Source: Anaerolineae bacterium
Lineage (GTDB): Bacteria; Chloroflexota; Anaerolineae; B4-G1; SLSP01
Assembly: GCA_016934645.1 (NCBI GenBank)
Contig: JAFGSL010000490.1
Location: 1-30,522, forward strand
DNA length: 30,522 bases
Reading direction: 5' to 3'
The first letter of the stretch is position 1, and each line of letters starts with the position of its first letter. This document shows positions 7,807 to 15,699 of this stretch, one piece after another. The position numbers were made by a program, and so were the translations under genes. The notes below the pieces were generated by a model. That model made no database searches. It worked only from the letters and a program-made list of their open reading frames with translations, and was not told the origin of the DNA.

Positions 7807-9906
7807 CTATTTGATAGTACGTTGATAGAGACCGTCCCAATTGGTTTGGATAAGTCTATATCTATCCTCGGTGGTTGGAAGAACGGCGAGTCCACTCACG
7901 CCATCGCCGCTAGAACCCAGATTTCGTTTTCTTCCATTACAAGTTAATTCATAGACATACTTGATCGTCCCGATGTAAAATCTATTGGGATCCTCCGGAT
8001 GAGTAGCCAGTGCAGTAATGATATTATCTACCGATTGCTCGCCTCCCAGATCGATTAGTGGCGTCCACCCAAGCTCTGGCGTATAGCAGGCAGCATATAT
8101 GGCTCGTGGCCAGCCACAGGCCACATACAAACGCTGGTCCATGCCAAACTCTATGTACCGTACTGGCTGTGTCCACACTTTGCTCCATTTCCATGGGAAT
8201 ATCCCTGCGCCGCTGTACAACCCGTTTTCACCCCCAAGATAGGGAACACCTGCTGGATCAAAACGCACGGCTGTCCATGTGCCTGCCGGCAGGCCATTCT
8301 CGCCGCTTAGCTCTTGCCATGTCTGGCCCCCGTTTTGACTGCCAAACACTTCTCCTTGTTCGGTAGCTATGAGTATGATTTGGTCTTTTACGTCGAGATG
8401 TTGGGTTGAGGTGGGGACTTGCCCTGCTCCGATGGGCATCCATTTGTTGTTTCCATCCTGAAGGTAAAAAAGGCCATAGTCGCGCACCAAGGCATAGGTT
8501 TGCGTTAACGGCTCTGGGCTTATTTTGAGTGCTTCAATTACAGGTACATTTGATTCGGGGTCGATCAATATACCCGGTGTTTCCACTGTGGGCAAACCCT
8601 CACGCAGCCAATCCGACCAGTTCCCTTGGGTATCGCTTCGCGCTATGCCGTAATCATAGCTTCCTACGTACATTTGCTCACCCGCAACGGTAAGCACCGA
8701 AAGGCTTTCTCTCGGTGAATCTGGAACCTGCTGCCAGTTCAGAAAAGGTTGCCACCCCAACATCTTTGCCAGACCCAAGTATAGCAAAATAGCCAACAAG
8801 ATTCCACCTACAACAATACGATCAACAATAGGACGCATGTTGCTGTCCTTGGCGTTGAATTGCCACAACTGCCCATCCTTAAGCCGCATAAAAAGCACCG
8901 GCACGGTGGCATCGGGCCGGCCCGCGGTCAGCAACACGCTGCGGGCCTCGTTTATGGCGCAGTCCACGATCCCATGTTCGACCAATCGCTGGTAAAAGAC
9001 CTGGCTCAGCTTGCGCGCCGTTGCAACCGTCACACTTTCTTGCATCGCCACTACTGCGGGCATACCAGCTTCGACCAACTTAGGACCTAATCCCAGGAAC
9101 GTGTCCGTCGTCGAACGAGCCGCGCTCTGGCACGCGGCCAAGAAGACTAAGCGGGGCTGCACCTGCTGGCGTGACAACATATCAGCAAATGATTGATCAC
9201 TTACTGTCTCAGTGTTTCCCTCTTCGTTCTGCATATAGAGGGATGCTACTTGCTGATCTTTACTAAAGATCCCGTGTCCCACAAAGTGGAGGATGTGATA
9301 GCCTTTGTGCAGCGCGACCTCCAGCCGTTCCATCGTCACCGGCGCATCGAGAAACTCCACCTGAATCTCACGCTCATCCAGCTCTGAGAATGCTCGCTCC
9401 AGGATTTCCCGTTCTTTTTCCCCATTAAGTTTGGGAAGATTGTATTCCTTCAAATCATCAGGATTGGAAATCACGGCCAGCACCCGAATGGGACGTTCTT
9501 CCACGACACCGCCCCAGGGCTTGGAAGAGGGAAGATAGCGCGAGAACGGAGTGCTGCCGTTGGCCGACAACATTGTGTTGTCCCCCCACAACAACTCCCA
9601 CGGCAGGAGATGCAGCTCTACGGCATCGGGGTCAATCCATAGCCGGATACGGCGCTGCGTTGATTTCCCAAGTGCTTGGTTCCAGGCGTCGCGCAAGGCA
9701 TCGTCGGCAAAGAGGGTGTCAAAGAGTCGCTGGCCGTTAACCGTTGGATCAATGTTGAGTACCTGTCCCACGATGTCGGGGGAGAGATTACCACGAAAAT
9801 TCTGCTGGCTATCCAGCGTGATATTCACCGGATAGCCCACGTTCCGGCGTTGCGCGATATGGATTTCCAGATCGATAAAGCTCTCGTCAGTGCTACGATT
9901 TGCCAT
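7807..9906 (-). CDS. CHAT caspase-like protease - transmembrane helix - BNR-type beta-propeller
   Basis: This 699-residue, three-part protein starts at the ATG at 9906 behind AAAGGAC. Residues 1-130 are the N-terminal extension typical of these CHAT proteins; about 135-345 are the CHAT caspase-like domain with catalytic H211 (HFVGHG) and C259 (LAACQSA). One hydrophobic segment at about 364-383 is a predicted membrane helix. Residues 400-699 form a beta-rich repeat region with an Asp-box, SQNGGQTW (523-530), as in sialidase/Vps10-like propellers. More positive charge before the helix suggests the protease is inside and the propeller outside. Residues 1-350 match the CHAT-FGE protein at 15700-17514 at about 70% identity (hand count), while the C-termini are unrelated; base composition also drops in GC near 8860, at the module boundary. 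It follows the C25-like gene by 33 bp. Confidence 0.88.
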   Translation of the reverse strand: MANRSTDESFIDLEIHIAQRRNVGYPVNITLDSQQNFRGNLSPDIVGQVLNIDPTVNGQRLFDTLFADDALRDAWNQALGKSTQRRIRLWIDPDAVELHLLPWELLWGDNTMLSANGSTPFSRYLPSSKPWGGVVEERPIRVLAVISNPDDLKEYNLPKLNGEKEREILERAFSELDEREIQVEFLDAPVTMERLEVALHKGYHILHFVGHGIFSKDQQVASLYMQNEEGNTETVSDQSFADMLSRQQVQPRLVFLAACQSAARSTTDTFLGLGPKLVEAGMPAVVAMQESVTVATARKLSQVFYQRLVEHGIVDCAINEARSVLLTAGRPDATVPVLFMRLKDGQLWQFNAKDSNMRPIVDRIVVGGILLAILLYLGLAKMLGWQPFLNWQQVPDSPRESLSVLTVAGEQMYVGSYDYGIARSDTQGNWSDWLREGLPTVETPGILIDPESNVPVIEALKISPEPLTQTYALVRDYGLFYLQDGNNKWMPIGAGQVPTSTQHLDVKDQIILIATEQGEVFGSQNGGQTWQELSGENGLPAGTWTAVRFDPAGVPYLGGENGLYSGAGIFPWKWSKVWTQPVRYIEFGMDQRLYVACGWPRAIYAACYTPELGWTPLIDLGGEQSVDNIITALATHPEDPNRFYIGTIKYVYELTCNGRKRNLGSSGDGVSGLAVLPTTEDRYRLIQTNWDGLYQRTIK

Positions 9907-9939
9907 TTGTCTGTCCTTTTGTGCGCCGCGATTCTGCTA

Positions 9940-11865
9940 TTACTTTTCCACGTTTCGCAAACCCTTTAACAGCGCCTCTAGCATACGCGTCCGGTACTCG
10001 ATGGCGGCGCTCACGTTGCGCTGGTGCAGGTCGAGCAGCGCCGCGTCTGCCACAAAGCCGCCAGACTCTTGTTTACGCACGGGAATGATGGTTTCCGAAT
10101 CCCCCTCCAGCTTGATGGTTGTGAGCGCGATGGGTCTAGTGCGATCAAGGTCTGTAACGCCATCCGCGTCAACTTCGACGTATTTTGTCTCGACTGTCAT
10201 GGTGGCGATGTCGGTCACGTATTGGATGATTTTTTCTGCCGCTTCCCCGAGTGTATCCCCCGGTGCAGGTTCAGTCTCTGCTTCCGCGGTGATGTGATCC
10301 GAGTTCTCCTCTATCGCGATTCCTGTTTTTGGAGGGGATGCTGGTTCCACCGGGGGTAGGGTGGGTGAGGGCACGTAAATCGCTTCAATTGTGCTGCGTG
10401 CCTTTGCAACGGCTGTATCCCCCACGCGCAGCCGCACCGCTGGATCCCCGATGATGACGTAACTGCGCGCGTCGTTGTTGGCCGTCCACATGCTGGATAG
10501 CGCCATATCGTCGGGGCGCTTGCCGTTCTTGATCCTGTCCAGTTCGGCGGTTAATTCAGTGGAAAGTCCAGCATAGCGCATGTTGAAGAATTCCATTGCC
10601 GCGCCCACCGGGTAACCTTTGATCAGCCATTTCAACGCGGCTTCGAAGACGGTCAATTGCGGTCCCGCGTCTTTCCAGCGGAAGGACCAACTCCAGGCCC
10701 GCTCCACATGGCCTACCACGGCCAGTGCACCCCCTTGGGGATGGCTCAACAGCCGCTGCGGCAGGCGTGCGACGAAGGCGTGCGGAGCAATGGCTTTCTG
10801 ATCGCGGAAAGCCTGGTGGGCAAAGTCATCCAGGCGGGGTGTACCCGCGCCGTAACAGGTAAAAAAGAAGGCTAACAGACCCAGCAGCCGGGCGTCGCTC
10901 CCGACATCATCCGCGGCGAAGTAGAAATCCTGCGGGATGGCGCCGTTCCAATCCAGCGGGCCGGGCCAATTCTGGCACAACGGCGCTCCCTGATGCGGCA
11001 ACTGGCGCGGATCGCCGTTGAGAAAACCTATGCCATGGCTGGCGCTAAAGAGGAAGGAGGGGGTCTCGTCACCGCCCAGTAAACGGGCCAGGCGTTCTTT
11101 CTTAGCATCATCCCCGAGCAACGTCCGTACATCCCAGTCTGGCTGGCCCTCGACCAGGCCATTGAAATGTTGGGCCAGTGGCGCGACCAGTTCATCTGCG
11201 CTGCGCTGGGTCGCCCGGTCATCGGGGTTGCGCGCGCCGAAGAACGCGGCCTGGCGGGGCAACGGCGGATGCGTCTCGGCTTCAACCACGCTGCACGCGT
11301 ACTGGGCATATTCCTGTACCGTGTCAAAGTGGATACGGCCCACCGCATATTGCACGTCGAGTTGGTACTGGAAGCGATAGGGTATCGTCTCCGGATCGCC
11401 GACGATAAGCAGGTAGTAGGGCATTTTGTCGGGGTCTGCCGGGCCGGGACCTACGCCGTGGCGTTCCAGGAACGCGAGCTTGGACTCGCCTGGCCGATAG
11501 CCATCTTCCTTGCCAATGTACTCCCTGTAGTAGTGCGCGTGTCTTTGCGTCGCTTGCGCCCGCCGGTGCGCCAGCAACTCACCGAGCGCCCCTTTGATCT
11601 CACGGATGTGCTTTTTGTGTTCGTCGGTATCCTTGTAGGCAAAGATAACGCCCCAGCCGGTCTCAGCCAGGTTCCGGGCATCTGCGGCAATGCCCAATTG
11701 ATCCGGGTCATCGCGTTCGTGCCGCAGCTTGAGCTCCTTGACGTGATAATCATCCAGCTTCTCGCCCTGAACCACCTGGGAAATCTGCTGGGGTGTCAGC
11801 GGGTCGAACAAGTACTCGCCGGTTGCACCGTTGATACCGTTAAAGGATACGTATTCTGTGCTCAT
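9940..11865 (-). CDS. C25/gingipain-like caspase-fold cysteine peptidase
   Basis: The protein has 641 residues from the ATG at 11865, preceded by GGAAGGG; a longer reading from 11892 lacks a ribosome site. It looks like a clan CD cysteine peptidase related to the C25 gingipain domain: LLIVGDPETIPYRF near 152-165, catalytic His at H277 in SASHGIG, catalytic Cys at C337 in FFFTCYGAGTP, GALAVVGHVERAW near 379-391, and the end motif YVIIGDPAVRL near 469-479. No signal peptide is seen, unlike secreted gingipains, so it probably acts in the cytoplasm. After residue 490 there is a Pro-rich linker, then a domain ending in an amphipathic helix (about 615-641) that may be a docking element. It is a second kind of caspase-like protease in the operon, 131 bp after the nSTAND gene and 33 bp before CHAT-propeller. 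Confidence 0.8.
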   Translation of the reverse strand: MSTEYVSFNGINGATGEYLFDPLTPQQISQVVQGEKLDDYHVKELKLRHERDDPDQLGIAADARNLAETGWGVIFAYKDTDEHKKHIREIKGALGELLAHRRAQATQRHAHYYREYIGKEDGYRPGESKLAFLERHGVGPGPADPDKMPYYLLIVGDPETIPYRFQYQLDVQYAVGRIHFDTVQEYAQYACSVVEAETHPPLPRQAAFFGARNPDDRATQRSADELVAPLAQHFNGLVEGQPDWDVRTLLGDDAKKERLARLLGGDETPSFLFSASHGIGFLNGDPRQLPHQGAPLCQNWPGPLDWNGAIPQDFYFAADDVGSDARLLGLLAFFFTCYGAGTPRLDDFAHQAFRDQKAIAPHAFVARLPQRLLSHPQGGALAVVGHVERAWSWSFRWKDAGPQLTVFEAALKWLIKGYPVGAAMEFFNMRYAGLSTELTAELDRIKNGKRPDDMALSSMWTANNDARSYVIIGDPAVRLRVGDTAVAKARSTIEAIYVPSPTLPPVEPASPPKTGIAIEENSDHITAEAETEPAPGDTLGEAAEKIIQYVTDIATMTVETKYVEVDADGVTDLDRTRPIALTTIKLEGDSETIIPVRKQESGGFVADAALLDLHQRNVSAAIEYRTRMLEALLKGLRNVEK

Positions 11866-11890
11866 AGGTTCCCTTCCTTTGACTGTTAGC

Positions 11891-11974
11891 AAATCGACAG
11901 GATGAACAGGATTGACAAGATTTAAAAGACCAAGCCCCGTCTACCGTCTATCGTCCACCATCATGCTGTCTACC
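11891..11974 (-). repeat. Short tandem repeats (9-mer ACAGGATGA type and 7-mer GTCTACC type)
   Basis: On the + strand three 9-mers run at 11897-11923 (ACAGGATGA, ACAGGATTG, ACAAGATTT). Further on come 7-mers GTCTACC, GTCTATC and GTCCACC at 11939-11959, and GTCTACC again at 11968-11974. They occupy the only gap over 100 bp inside the CHAT/STAND operon. Confidence 0.65.
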
Positions 11975-11996
11975 GAACTCAATGCTCCCGCGCGGC

Positions 11997-14702
11997 CTAC
12001 TCGCCGAAGCCATAACGGGCGCGTTCGGCGTTGTCAAAGGCGGGTGGATCGCGTTGGATAAGCGAATCCGCCATTTTCAGCAAGTATTCAATATCCACAT
12101 ACCACAGCAGTAGAGTCTGGTCCGCACTGCCGCTGACGATGCGCATGCCGTCGGGCGAATACGCCACCGACAAGACCAAATCTGTATGGCCGGTCAACCG
12201 CTGCAGTTCGGTCGCTCTCTGTGCATCCCATACCCGCATCGTCCAGTCTGCACCCCCACTCACGATCTGTTTCCCGTCCGGGCTATAGGCCACCGACCAA
12301 ACATAACCGCTATGCCCGGTCAATTTGTGCACCTCTGCGTCAGTTTCCGCATTCCATACCCCTACCATCCCATCTGCACTCCCGCTCACGATCTGCGTCC
12401 CATCAGGGCTATAGGCCACTGCCAAGACAGAATCGGTATGCCCGGTGAACTGGCGCAGTTCGGTTCCGCTCTGCGCATCCCACACCCGCACCGTCTGGTC
12501 CGCACCCCCGCTGGCGATGCGCGTGCCGTCGGGTGAGTACGCCACCGAAAAGACAGCCCCGGTATGCCCGCGCAACTGCTGCATCTCCGTGCCGCTCTGC
12601 GCATCCCACACCCGTACTGTCTGGTCTGCACTCCCGCTGGCAATGCGCTTGCCGTCGGGCGAGTACGCCACCGACATGACATAATGGCTGTGGCCGGTCA
12701 CCTTAAGCAGTTCGGCCCCGCTTTGTGCGTCCCACACCTGCACCGTCCGATCCTCCCCCCCGCTGGCGATGCGCGTGCCATCCGGACTGTAGGTAACTGC
12801 CAAGATAGGACCGCTGTGCCCGGCCAATTGGCGCACTTTTACGCCCGTCTCCGCATTCCACACCCGCACCATCCCGTCCGCACTCCCACTCACGATCTGC
12901 TTCCCGTCCGGGCTATACGCCACCGACCAGACATAACCGCTATGACTCGCCAGTGGCAGCGTTATACGCCGGGGTAGTTGTCGTGCGTTGAAGACGGCAA
13001 AGTTCAGCGCGGCAAGGGCTTCGTTGGTCACGAAAGTATCCGTGTGCCAGGTGGTCAACGCGGCTTCACGGGCCAGCATCAGGTTCAGGCTGCCCGTCGG
13101 GTCATCGGCGGCTTGCGCGTACGCGGCCAGTTCCATGGAGCGGGCAACGCGAGATAGCTGTTTGGCCTGCAACATCTGCATCAAAGCGGCGACAATGGCC
13201 GCACCAACTGCCAGGACAAAGAAGAAAGCGAGTGCGGCCACCAGCCAGCGAAGTCGGTAGTTAGCGTGCGATTGCTCTTCGGTGCGGATTGCGGCCTCAC
13301 GTTCCTCCTGGGCCCGTTGCCCAGCGTGCAGAAACGAGCGTACCAACGCCACTTTGGCGTCGGGATCGTTCCAGGCTGCCGCCAACTGCTCGCCTTGGTA
13401 GAGCTTGTTCTCCGGCATCTCTGTGTACTTCCACTCCCGTGCGGCCTGGATCAGCGGGTGCGCCTGCCACCAGGCGGCGTTGGCCTGGGCAATGGGGGTC
13501 ATCAGGCGGTCGTGGACTAACTCGACCCAACGGCCTCCCGCGCGGGTCTCGCTGCGCAGCACGTGCTGGTCTAAGAGCAAGTCAGCGGCCGCGTTAGACA
13601 GGCCACCCGTGTCCTCGCCCTGAAAGACGATGGCCCGCGTGCTACCCTCGGTGATCAGCTTGTTTTCGAACCAGTCGCGCACTTGATCCTCAGGCAAATC
13701 CACCTTTTCAACCACGTTGCGTAAGGCATCTTCGTAGAATTGGATAAGAGCCTGGTCAATATAGCCCACGGGAAAATCGGCCTGAGTAATGGTGGACGCA
13801 GTGCGTCCGTTTGCACCGCGCGCTTGCGCTTCCTCCCAAAGCTGGTAACAGACTACCTGTAATTGCACCAGCTCGACGAACTGGCCGGTGCCGGCTTCCG
13901 TCTGACCATATACACGGACCTGGCGCAGGTTCTCGACCAGATTCTGTGCCACTCCAGGGGCAAAGGAACGACCATATTTTTCGGCCGGCTTTTCAATAGC
14001 CTGCAGCGCGGCCTCGGCCTCCATACACTGCATATAAAAACGTGCGCGCAGCCTATCATCCAGCAATGGTGCATACGGGTCGAGGGTAGCCACATAATCT
14101 TCGCGCAAGACTAACAGCACCCGTAGCAAGGGATCGCTGGCCAGGGCTTGGTTGAGCTGCCGGAAAAAGTTCTCTCGATCCTGCCAGCGGTCAGGATGGT
14201 GCGTGAAGATCTCTTCAAATTGATCAACGATCAAGAGATAGGGTATGGTGGAAGGCGTTGGGGGTTCGGTATGTTGCGCTGGTGCAACAGGGTTCGCATA
14301 CCAATAGCGTCGGCCGTCATCGCTGTTCAACCTGGCCAAAAAATGGTCAAGGTGCATCCGCGCAAAACGATCAGGCGCCCGGCCCGAGTTGTCGAGGTTG
14401 AGCATCAGGTTGAAAAGGTAAATGTTGTCAACGTCTGTCACGCTTGCGAGCAACGCGCCACTCACCCGGCCCACGGGCAACACGGCATAGCCAGACGCGC
14501 GCAAGCGGGGAATCAAACAGGCATTGACCAGCGAACTCTTGCCGGCGCCGGATTGGGCATAGAACAGCACTAGCCTTTCCGATAGCACCCGCGCAAACAG
14601 CGCGCTCGCCTCGCGCTCGCGGCCAAAGAACAAGTGACTTTGGGCCTCCGTAAAAGTCTGCGGTCCAACATAAGGATTGCCAGTATATTCACTCATTGTC
14701 AT
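11997..14702 (-). CDS. nSTAND1-type NTPase with membrane helix and seven-bladed WD40 propeller
   Basis: This 901-residue STAND signalling ATPase combines switch and sensor. It opens with the family N-terminus NPYVGPQTF...FFGRE. The Walker A loop is SGAGKSS (51-57) and Walker B is LLIVDQFEE (156-164), followed by the helical arm region to about 470. One strong hydrophobic segment (486-508) is a predicted membrane helix. Residues 587-880 are seven consecutive 42-residue WD40 repeats, enough for one propeller, ending with a charged tail. Repeat units are strikingly alike: units 1 and 6 share almost the whole block SGYVWSVAYSPDGKQIVSG, and units 2, 3 and 4 share the VWDAQSG block. Start choice is open: ATG at 14702 has GAGG 7 nt upstream, ATG at 14696 has GGGGGA. 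The gene starts 9 bp after the SIR2-like gene ends. In known systems such proteins oligomerise on ligand sensing and activate attached or neighbouring effectors. Confidence 0.92.
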   Translation of the reverse strand: MTMSEYTGNPYVGPQTFTEAQSHLFFGREREASALFARVLSERLVLFYAQSGAGKSSLVNACLIPRLRASGYAVLPVGRVSGALLASVTDVDNIYLFNLMLNLDNSGRAPDRFARMHLDHFLARLNSDDGRRYWYANPVAPAQHTEPPTPSTIPYLLIVDQFEEIFTHHPDRWQDRENFFRQLNQALASDPLLRVLLVLREDYVATLDPYAPLLDDRLRARFYMQCMEAEAALQAIEKPAEKYGRSFAPGVAQNLVENLRQVRVYGQTEAGTGQFVELVQLQVVCYQLWEEAQARGANGRTASTITQADFPVGYIDQALIQFYEDALRNVVEKVDLPEDQVRDWFENKLITEGSTRAIVFQGEDTGGLSNAAADLLLDQHVLRSETRAGGRWVELVHDRLMTPIAQANAAWWQAHPLIQAAREWKYTEMPENKLYQGEQLAAAWNDPDAKVALVRSFLHAGQRAQEEREAAIRTEEQSHANYRLRWLVAALAFFFVLAVGAAIVAALMQMLQAKQLSRVARSMELAAYAQAADDPTGSLNLMLAREAALTTWHTDTFVTNEALAALNFAVFNARQLPRRITLPLASHSGYVWSVAYSPDGKQIVSGSADGMVRVWNAETGVKVRQLAGHSGPILAVTYSPDGTRIASGGEDRTVQVWDAQSGAELLKVTGHSHYVMSVAYSPDGKRIASGSADQTVRVWDAQSGTEMQQLRGHTGAVFSVAYSPDGTRIASGGADQTVRVWDAQSGTELRQFTGHTDSVLAVAYSPDGTQIVSGSADGMVGVWNAETDAEVHKLTGHSGYVWSVAYSPDGKQIVSGGADWTMRVWDAQRATELQRLTGHTDLVLSVAYSPDGMRIVSGSADQTLLLWYVDIEYLLKMADSLIQRDPPAFDNAERARYGFGE
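12099..12944 (-). repeat. Seven 126-bp tandem units encoding WD40 blades
   Basis: Seven in-frame 126-bp units encode the 42-residue WD40 repeats of the shorter nSTAND protein. Similarity is high at DNA level too, and blocks are shared in a mosaic pattern between non-adjacent units (for example the first and sixth encoded blades), as expected from gene conversion or unequal crossing-over. Confidence 0.85.
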
Positions 14703-14711
14703 CCCCCAACC

Positions 14712-15695
14712 TCAAACCTCTACGGGCAGATCCTCCCGACAAAAGGCTTCGATATCTTTCCAATAGACTTTGTCAAAACGCGCTTCCTTACGTAGATAGC
14801 TTTCATAATAACGCCGCTCGTCTTGATTAGGGACAAGCTGTAGACAGCAATAGCGTTGGTAAATACTGTCAGGCATGGGTTTGATCAGCACCCGGTAGAG
14901 CACCCGGAACGACCAAGAAACCAGGCTAAACCCCAGCAGCAGCAGGGCCTTTGACTGGAGCGCCCCCTTGACGACGTCATGCAACGGGTCTATATCTTTG
15001 CCCCGGCTCTGAGATACCGCTATCAAAAAGTCAAGATAATCGTCTTCGGTGAGGACCAACGAGTCCTCGTACTGGTCAAGTCCATACAAGTGATAGACCA
15101 GCGGTCGCTTGTCATTGGGCTGATAATCCCCTGAAGTGAATACCGAAGCAGCGCTATCGAGTCCAGGGTGCCACCGGCAAAACTCAGTCTCCGGTTTCTT
15201 TCCCGCATGCCGCAAGGCTTCCTCGATGAACATATATGGCGTTGTCGTGACGAAAATCGGCAGCGGCAGATTGGCCAGGATCTCGAGAGGATTCGTAGCG
15301 CCTTCCCCGAGGTGAGGGAAACCCAAGAGTTTGGCAAAATCAGACACTTTGAGGCCGGCAGCCTGTGCGCTGGCCTCTGTGATGACCCGCTCTGGGATAC
15401 CGGACCTGGTCGCCAGGTCTCTTAGGTAAGTAGCCACGACGTCCAGATACTCTGTCTTGGCGGCGTTATCCTTCAGTTCCTGGCTCAGGCTCCGGTATTT
15501 GATCATCTTGTCAAGCTCCGTCCGGTCCTGCAAAGGGTAGCCAATCTCTTGCGCATAGTGGATGACGAGCGCCTCGTGGCCCTGCAAAACAATATCCTCC
15601 AGGGCATCCCCGCTGATGATGGGCAACAACCTCCCGTCCCTGATCAAGTCCACCATTTGACCTTGACCAGAGGACAACAGCCTGACGTTAACCAT
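14712..15695 (-). CDS. Stand-alone SIR2-like domain protein with eroded active site
   Basis: This 327-residue protein resembles SIR2_2-type domains associated with STAND and CHAT proteins. It aligns along most of its length with the C-terminal half of the CHAT-SIR2 fusion at 22749-24803: LPLPIFVTTTP (144-153) to LPLPIYITTDP, PLVYHLYG (198-205) to PLVYHLFG, SLVLTEDDYLDFLI to SLVLTEDNYFDYLI, and LLLLGF (251-256) to LLFLGF. The His likely to be catalytic is kept (H202). Two expected elements look altered: the glycine-rich nucleotide loop reads IISGDALED (26-34) and the TTN motif reads TTTP, so NAD hydrolysis may be lost or changed. The gene starts 4 nt after the CHAT-FGE stop codon, and its GGAGGG ribosome site lies inside that gene's end, implying translational coupling. 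It probably works with CHAT-FGE as the split equivalent of the fusion. Confidence 0.78.
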   Translation of the reverse strand: MVNVRLLSSGQGQMVDLIRDGRLLPIISGDALEDIVLQGHEALVIHYAQEIGYPLQDRTELDKMIKYRSLSQELKDNAAKTEYLDVVATYLRDLATRSGIPERVITEASAQAAGLKVSDFAKLLGFPHLGEGATNPLEILANLPLPIFVTTTPYMFIEEALRHAGKKPETEFCRWHPGLDSAASVFTSGDYQPNDKRPLVYHLYGLDQYEDSLVLTEDDYLDFLIAVSQSRGKDIDPLHDVVKGALQSKALLLLGFSLVSWSFRVLYRVLIKPMPDSIYQRYCCLQLVPNQDERRYYESYLRKEARFDKVYWKDIEAFCREDLPVEV

Positions 15696-15699
15696 AGGC

